DNA of 64,000 nucleotides from Paenibacillus vini (GTDB lineage Bacteria; Bacillota; Bacilli; Paenibacillales; Paenibacillaceae). A program made the position numbers and the translations under genes. Every line of letters begins with the position of its first letter. Position 1 is the first letter of the stretch. Positions 61,155-64,000 of this stretch are shown here, piece by piece. The notes beneath the pieces were generated by a model. That model worked only from the letters and a program-made list of their open reading frames with translations, ran no database searches and was not told the origin of the DNA. The DNA is taken from positions 1-64,000 of the forward strand of contig NZ_BOSL01000002.1 in the NCBI RefSeq assembly GCF_018403325.1. Direction: 5' to 3'.

Positions 61155-62335
61155 TGAAATCACCGATGTTTTCCAAATTGCAAGGAACCGTGACCGTCGT
61201 GATTCGCGGCGGAAATATCGAACGGTTCATTAATGAGCTCTCCAGGGGCGGCATTCAAATCTGGGATTTAGTGCCTTTGCCGGACGGAAAAATGGAAATG
61301 AACCTGCAGGTTGCGGACTTTTTTTCTTTGCGTCCGCTTTTGAAAAGGACGGGCTGCCGCCTAAAGGTGAAGCGGCGCTCCGGCCTGCCTTTTATCTTGA
61401 TAAGGCTATGGCGGAGAAAATGGTTTGCGGTCGGCTTTGCCCTGTTCGTGGCCGTCATTTTCAGTCTCTCCCAACTGGTGTGGGATATCGAAGTTAAGGG
61501 TAATGTGAAAATACCGGATGAAGATGTACTAAAGGCGGCGCGCGAGGAAGGTCTTTATCCGTTTCAATGGATTTTCTCGTTGCCCGGACAGGACAAGCTG
61601 TCGGCGGAGTTAAACCGCAAGCTGCCGGGGACGTCATGGGTCGGTGTCTCTCGTACGGGAACCAAAATCTCGATTCAGGTTGTGGAGGCGACAGAGCCAA
61701 AGGAGCAAGGGCTTGCGAGCCCGCGGCACCTGGTCAGCAAGGCGGATGCGATTATTACATATATTTATGCGGAAAAGGGCCAGCCTGAAGTAAAGAAAAA
61801 TGACCGTGTCAAAAAGGGCCAAGTTCTAGTATCGGGAATACAGGGAGGAAAGATGGTAGTTTCCAAGGGCGAGGTGAAGGGAAACGTATGGCACGAGTAT
61901 AAGATCGAAGTCCCGCTCGTCCGCAAACAAAAGGTATATACCGGTGAAAAGAAGGAGCGGGGTTATCTTTTTTTCGGAAAGACGGCGATTCAACTCACAG
62001 GATACGGAAAAGTGGACTTCGATCGATCTCAGGTCCTCACGGAGTTCGATCCTTTGAGCTGGAGAAGCTTTAAGCTCCCGATCGGCTGGATGAGCGAGAA
62101 GATGCTCGAAACGACGGAACTCGAAATCAAGCTGTCTCGGGAACAGGCGCTTAAAGACGGAATCGAACGCGCGAAAAGAGACATTTTGGCTAAAAACGGG
62201 GCGACAAGCATCATTTTGGATCAAAAAATTTTGCATGAGAAGACAGACAATGGTAAAGTTTATATGAAAGTGCTTTTTGAAGTGGAACAAAATATAGCGG
62301 AAGAACTTCCGATAGTACATGACCAAGGAGAATGA
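61154..62335 (+). CDS. yqfD: Sporulation protein YqfD (stage IV)
   Basis: The 393-residue protein has an N-terminal cytoplasmic part with VTVVIRGGNIERFINELSRGGIQIWDL, one membrane segment (about 90-110, WFAVGFALFVAVIFSLSQLVW) and a large extracytoplasmic domain starting DIEVKGNVKIPDEDVLKA, a POTRA-like opening. YqfD is needed for efficient spore formation in Bacillus. Start GTG at 61154 overlaps the yqfC stop, with GGAGGG before it. It ends overlapping the phoH ATG. Confidence 0.94.
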   Translation: MKSPMFSKLQGTVTVVIRGGNIERFINELSRGGIQIWDLVPLPDGKMEMNLQVADFFSLRPLLKRTGCRLKVKRRSGLPFILIRLWRRKWFAVGFALFVAVIFSLSQLVWDIEVKGNVKIPDEDVLKAAREEGLYPFQWIFSLPGQDKLSAELNRKLPGTSWVGVSRTGTKISIQVVEATEPKEQGLASPRHLVSKADAIITYIYAEKGQPEVKKNDRVKKGQVLVSGIQGGKMVVSKGEVKGNVWHEYKIEVPLVRKQKVYTGEKKERGYLFFGKTAIQLTGYGKVDFDRSQVLTEFDPLSWRSFKLPIGWMSEKMLETTELEIKLSREQALKDGIERAKRDILAKNGATSIILDQKILHEKTDNGKVYMKVLFEVEQNIAEELPIVHDQGE

Positions 62336-63312
62336 GCTACTTGTCAGAACAACTATTCAATATAAAGATCACACTACAAAACGCCGCGGAAGGATTGTCC
62401 CTATTCGGCCCTCAAGATGTATTTCTGAAACTGGTTGAAAAGCATCTGAAAGCAAGTATCGTGCTCAGAGAGTCGGAGATATCCGTAAGAGGTGAAGAGC
62501 ACGAGGTTGAGCGGATTCAGCAGTTGTTTGAAGTGCTGCTGGAGCTGATCCGCAACGGGTATATCCTTACCGAAAGAGATGTGCAATATGCCATCGATCT
62601 CGCGAAGGAGCTTCGCGCGGATCAGCTTCTTGATTTATATAAGGGCGAAATTGCCGTCACTTTCCGCGGGAAGCCCTTAAGAGTCAAAACCATCGGACAG
62701 AAGCATTACGTCACTACGATCCGGAAGAGAGACATCGTCTTCGGTATCGGGCCGGCCGGGACCGGTAAAACCTATTTGGCCGTAGTCATGGCCATTACCG
62801 CTTTGAAGGAAGGCGCTGTCAAACGGATCATTTTAACACGCCCCGCCGTGGAAGCAGGCGAAAACCTTGGCTTTCTACCGGGCGATCTGCAGGAAAAAGT
62901 AGATCCGTATCTGCGTCCATTGTATGACGCTCTTTACGATGTCATGGGGCCCGACCAAACGGCGAAAGCGCTGGAACGAGGCCTGATCGAGATTGCTCCG
63001 CTAGCCTATATGCGCGGCCGGACGCTGGACGACTCCTTTATTATTTTGGACGAGGCCCAGAATACGACCCCCGAGCAGATGAAAATGTTCTTGACCCGTT
63101 TAGGCTTCGGTTCGAAAATGGTCATCACCGGCGATGTCACCCAGATCGATTTGCCGAAAGGGAAAAAGTCGGGTTTGAACGAAGCCAGGAAGATATTGGA
63201 GAATATCGAAGAGATCGGATTCGTCTATTTTACGGAGTCGGATGTCGTTCGTCATTCACTTGTGCAGAAAATAATCGTTGCTTATGACCGTGCTGCTGAA
63301 AATCAGGGTTAA
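62332..63312 (+). CDS. phoH: PhoH-like ATPase
   Basis: A 326-residue protein with a small N-terminal KH-like/regulatory part and a RecA-like ATPase: [18 protein letters not shown] (Walker A, about 140-157), [16 protein letters not shown], and [24 protein letters not shown] (Walker B). It is YqfE/PhoH, linked to RNA metabolism and stress. ATG at 62332 overlaps the yqfD stop (ATGA); TTG at 62341 is a possible alternative. The sequence is of normal length for the family. Confidence 0.95.
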   Translation: MSYLSEQLFNIKITLQNAAEGLSLFGPQDVFLKLVEKHLKASIVLRESEISVRGEEHEVERIQQLFEVLLELIRNGYILTERDVQYAIDLAKELRADQLLDLYKGEIAVTFRGKPLRVKTIGQKHYVTTIRKRDIVFGIGPAGTGKTYLAVVMAITALKEGAVKRIILTRPAVEAGENLGFLPGDLQEKVDPYLRPLYDALYDVMGPDQTAKALERGLIEIAPLAYMRGRTLDDSFIILDEAQNTTPEQMKMFLTRLGFGSKMVITGDVTQIDLPKGKKSGLNEARKILENIEEIGFVYFTESDVVRHSLVQKIIVAYDRAAENQG

Positions 63313-63315
63313 TCA

Positions 63316-63418
63316 TCCAGCCCCCGAACCCTCCCTAGCGGGATTCATCAAGCATTACATTCGCGTTGCGGCTTACCGGAGTAATGCGTAAAACAGGGTT
63401 CGGCGGGCTTTAAATTTT
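63316..63418 (+). other. Large structured element between phoH and pgpH, terminator-like
   Basis: AGCCCCCGAACCCT (63319-63332) pairs with AGGGTTCGGCGGGCT (63395-63409; one bulged C), giving a 14-bp outer helix about 90 bases across. Inside, GCATTAC (63352-63358) and GTAATGC (63381-63387) form a second perfect stem. The outer helix is followed by TTAAATTTTT. It may terminate or attenuate between phoH and pgpH, or be a stable RNA processing structure. Confidence 0.55.
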
Positions 63419-63435
63419 TCAGGAGGGCTGTCTCT

Positions 63436-64000
63436 ATGACCTCAAACTCAAACGATCGACAAGAGAAAAGTAAGCTTCACGCCAGAACCGCGGGATGGAA
63501 ACACAGCACATCGGTTCGTTACGTTCTGTATGTTGTGTTAATTGCCATGCTTTATGTGAGTCTGTCTCCCAAACTGTTGCCCGAAACATATGACATTGCC
63601 GTAGGAATGCCTAGCGATAAAGAAATTCTGGCTCCGATGGAAATACCGAATACGAAGGCTACTTTGAAGGCGCAGGAAGAGGCCGCAGAGAAGGTAGGAC
63701 AAGTCTATACCATTCTGCCGCTCCGTAACGAAGCGCTGGTCGGCCAACTGATCGACCGGATCTTCCGGCTGAACCAGGATGACCAGGTGGCGACAGAGGA
63801 TAAAATTAATATTTACAAAGAAGAGCTGCCCCAGCGCGTTAAGGACCATGTCCAGAATTTCATCATGAATAACCGCAACTCGGGGTCTTATTCTTCGACG
63901 CTTTTTCAGGAAGTCACGCAAAAGGTTGACGAACAGCAGTATCATATTTCGGAAGAAACATTTATTAAGATTCCGAAATTGACTGCTGAGGATATCAATG
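63436..64000 (+). CDS. pgpH: 7TM-HD phosphohydrolase PgpH/YqfF, N-terminal part (partial)
   Basis: The open frame from ATG 63436 (after CAGGAGGG) runs off the window after 188 codons. It encodes a short basic N-terminus, one membrane segment (about 28-44, VRYVLYVVLIAMLYVSL) and the start of an extracellular domain with LLPETYDIAVGMPSDKEILAP and KATLKAQEEAAEKVGQVYTI. This is the N-terminal 7TM-7TMR_HDED region of YqfF/PgpH. In Listeria PgpH hydrolyses c-di-AMP with a C-terminal HD domain, which would lie outside the window. Gene order phoH-yqfF matches Bacillus. Confidence 0.9.
   Translation, partial: MTSNSNDRQEKSKLHARTAGWKHSTSVRYVLYVVLIAMLYVSLSPKLLPETYDIAVGMPSDKEILAPMEIPNTKATLKAQEEAAEKVGQVYTILPLRNEALVGQLIDRIFRLNQDDQVATEDKINIYKEELPQRVKDHVQNFIMNNRNSGSYSSTLFQEVTQKVDEQQYHISEETFIKIPKLTAEDIN

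Overview
The window is a chromosomal segment from a spore-forming Gram-positive bacterium, most likely Paenibacillus or a close relative. It carries sporulation genes (gpr, spoIIP, yqfC, yqfD) in the gene order known from Bacillus subtilis: rpsT/gpr/spoIIP/yqxA, lepA/hemW/hrcA/grpE/dnaK/dnaJ, prmA/rsmE/mtaB, rpsU/yqeY/yqfC/yqfD/phoH/pgpH. It also has strong AGGAGG ribosome binding sites, many GTG and TTG starts, a perfect CIRCE element and an S-layer-anchored glycanase.

Layout. 1-628 is the end of an IS3-family insertion sequence that runs off the left edge. 1170-4700 holds rpsT (minus strand), gpr, spoIIP and a YqxA-like gene. 4803-24535 is a mannan-utilisation locus set between yqxA and lepA and flanked by two paralogous LacI regulators. 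24638-33403 is lepA, hemW, an ArgA-like acetyltransferase and the hrcA-grpE-dnaK-dnaJ operon. 33477-39690 is an accessory block between dnaJ and prmA: small proteins, then a four-gene sugar cluster (isomerase, oxidoreductase, MFS, ROK regulator). 39772-46814 holds prmA, a site-2 protease, rsmE, mtaB, a Nudix gene, a yqeW-like transporter and an RlmI-like methyltransferase. 47118-59327 is addBA and sbcDC. 59413-64000 has a probable small RNA, hit, rpsU, yqeY, yqfC, yqfD, phoH and the start of pgpH/yqfF.

The mannan locus reads as a complete pathway. A 1.6-kb-residue surface GH26 mannanase (SLH anchor, beta-helix-like stalk, several C-terminal modules) would cut mannan outside the cell. A CUT1 ABC importer without its own ATPase brings in oligosaccharides. 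Inside, a CE7 esterase, a GH113 mannanase, a GH130 subfamily 2 phosphorylase, a cellobiose/mannobiose 2-epimerase and a GH130 subfamily 1 mannosyl-glucose phosphorylase convert them to mannose 1-phosphate and glucose. A chemoreceptor lies in the same gene string. Three LacI regulators and two shared operator-like motifs (TTANCGNTAA and a GTTATTGTTTGTTAT-like sequence) suggest how the units are co-regulated.

Other observations: a near-perfect ARG box overlapping the -10 of the ArgA-like gene; an approximately 127-nt structured RNA between sbcC and hit whose promoter has a CRP/FNR-type site centred at about -41.5; a large structured element between phoH and pgpH; and a ROK regulator that has lost the family's zinc-site residues. 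All family assignments come from reading motifs by eye; no database search was run.
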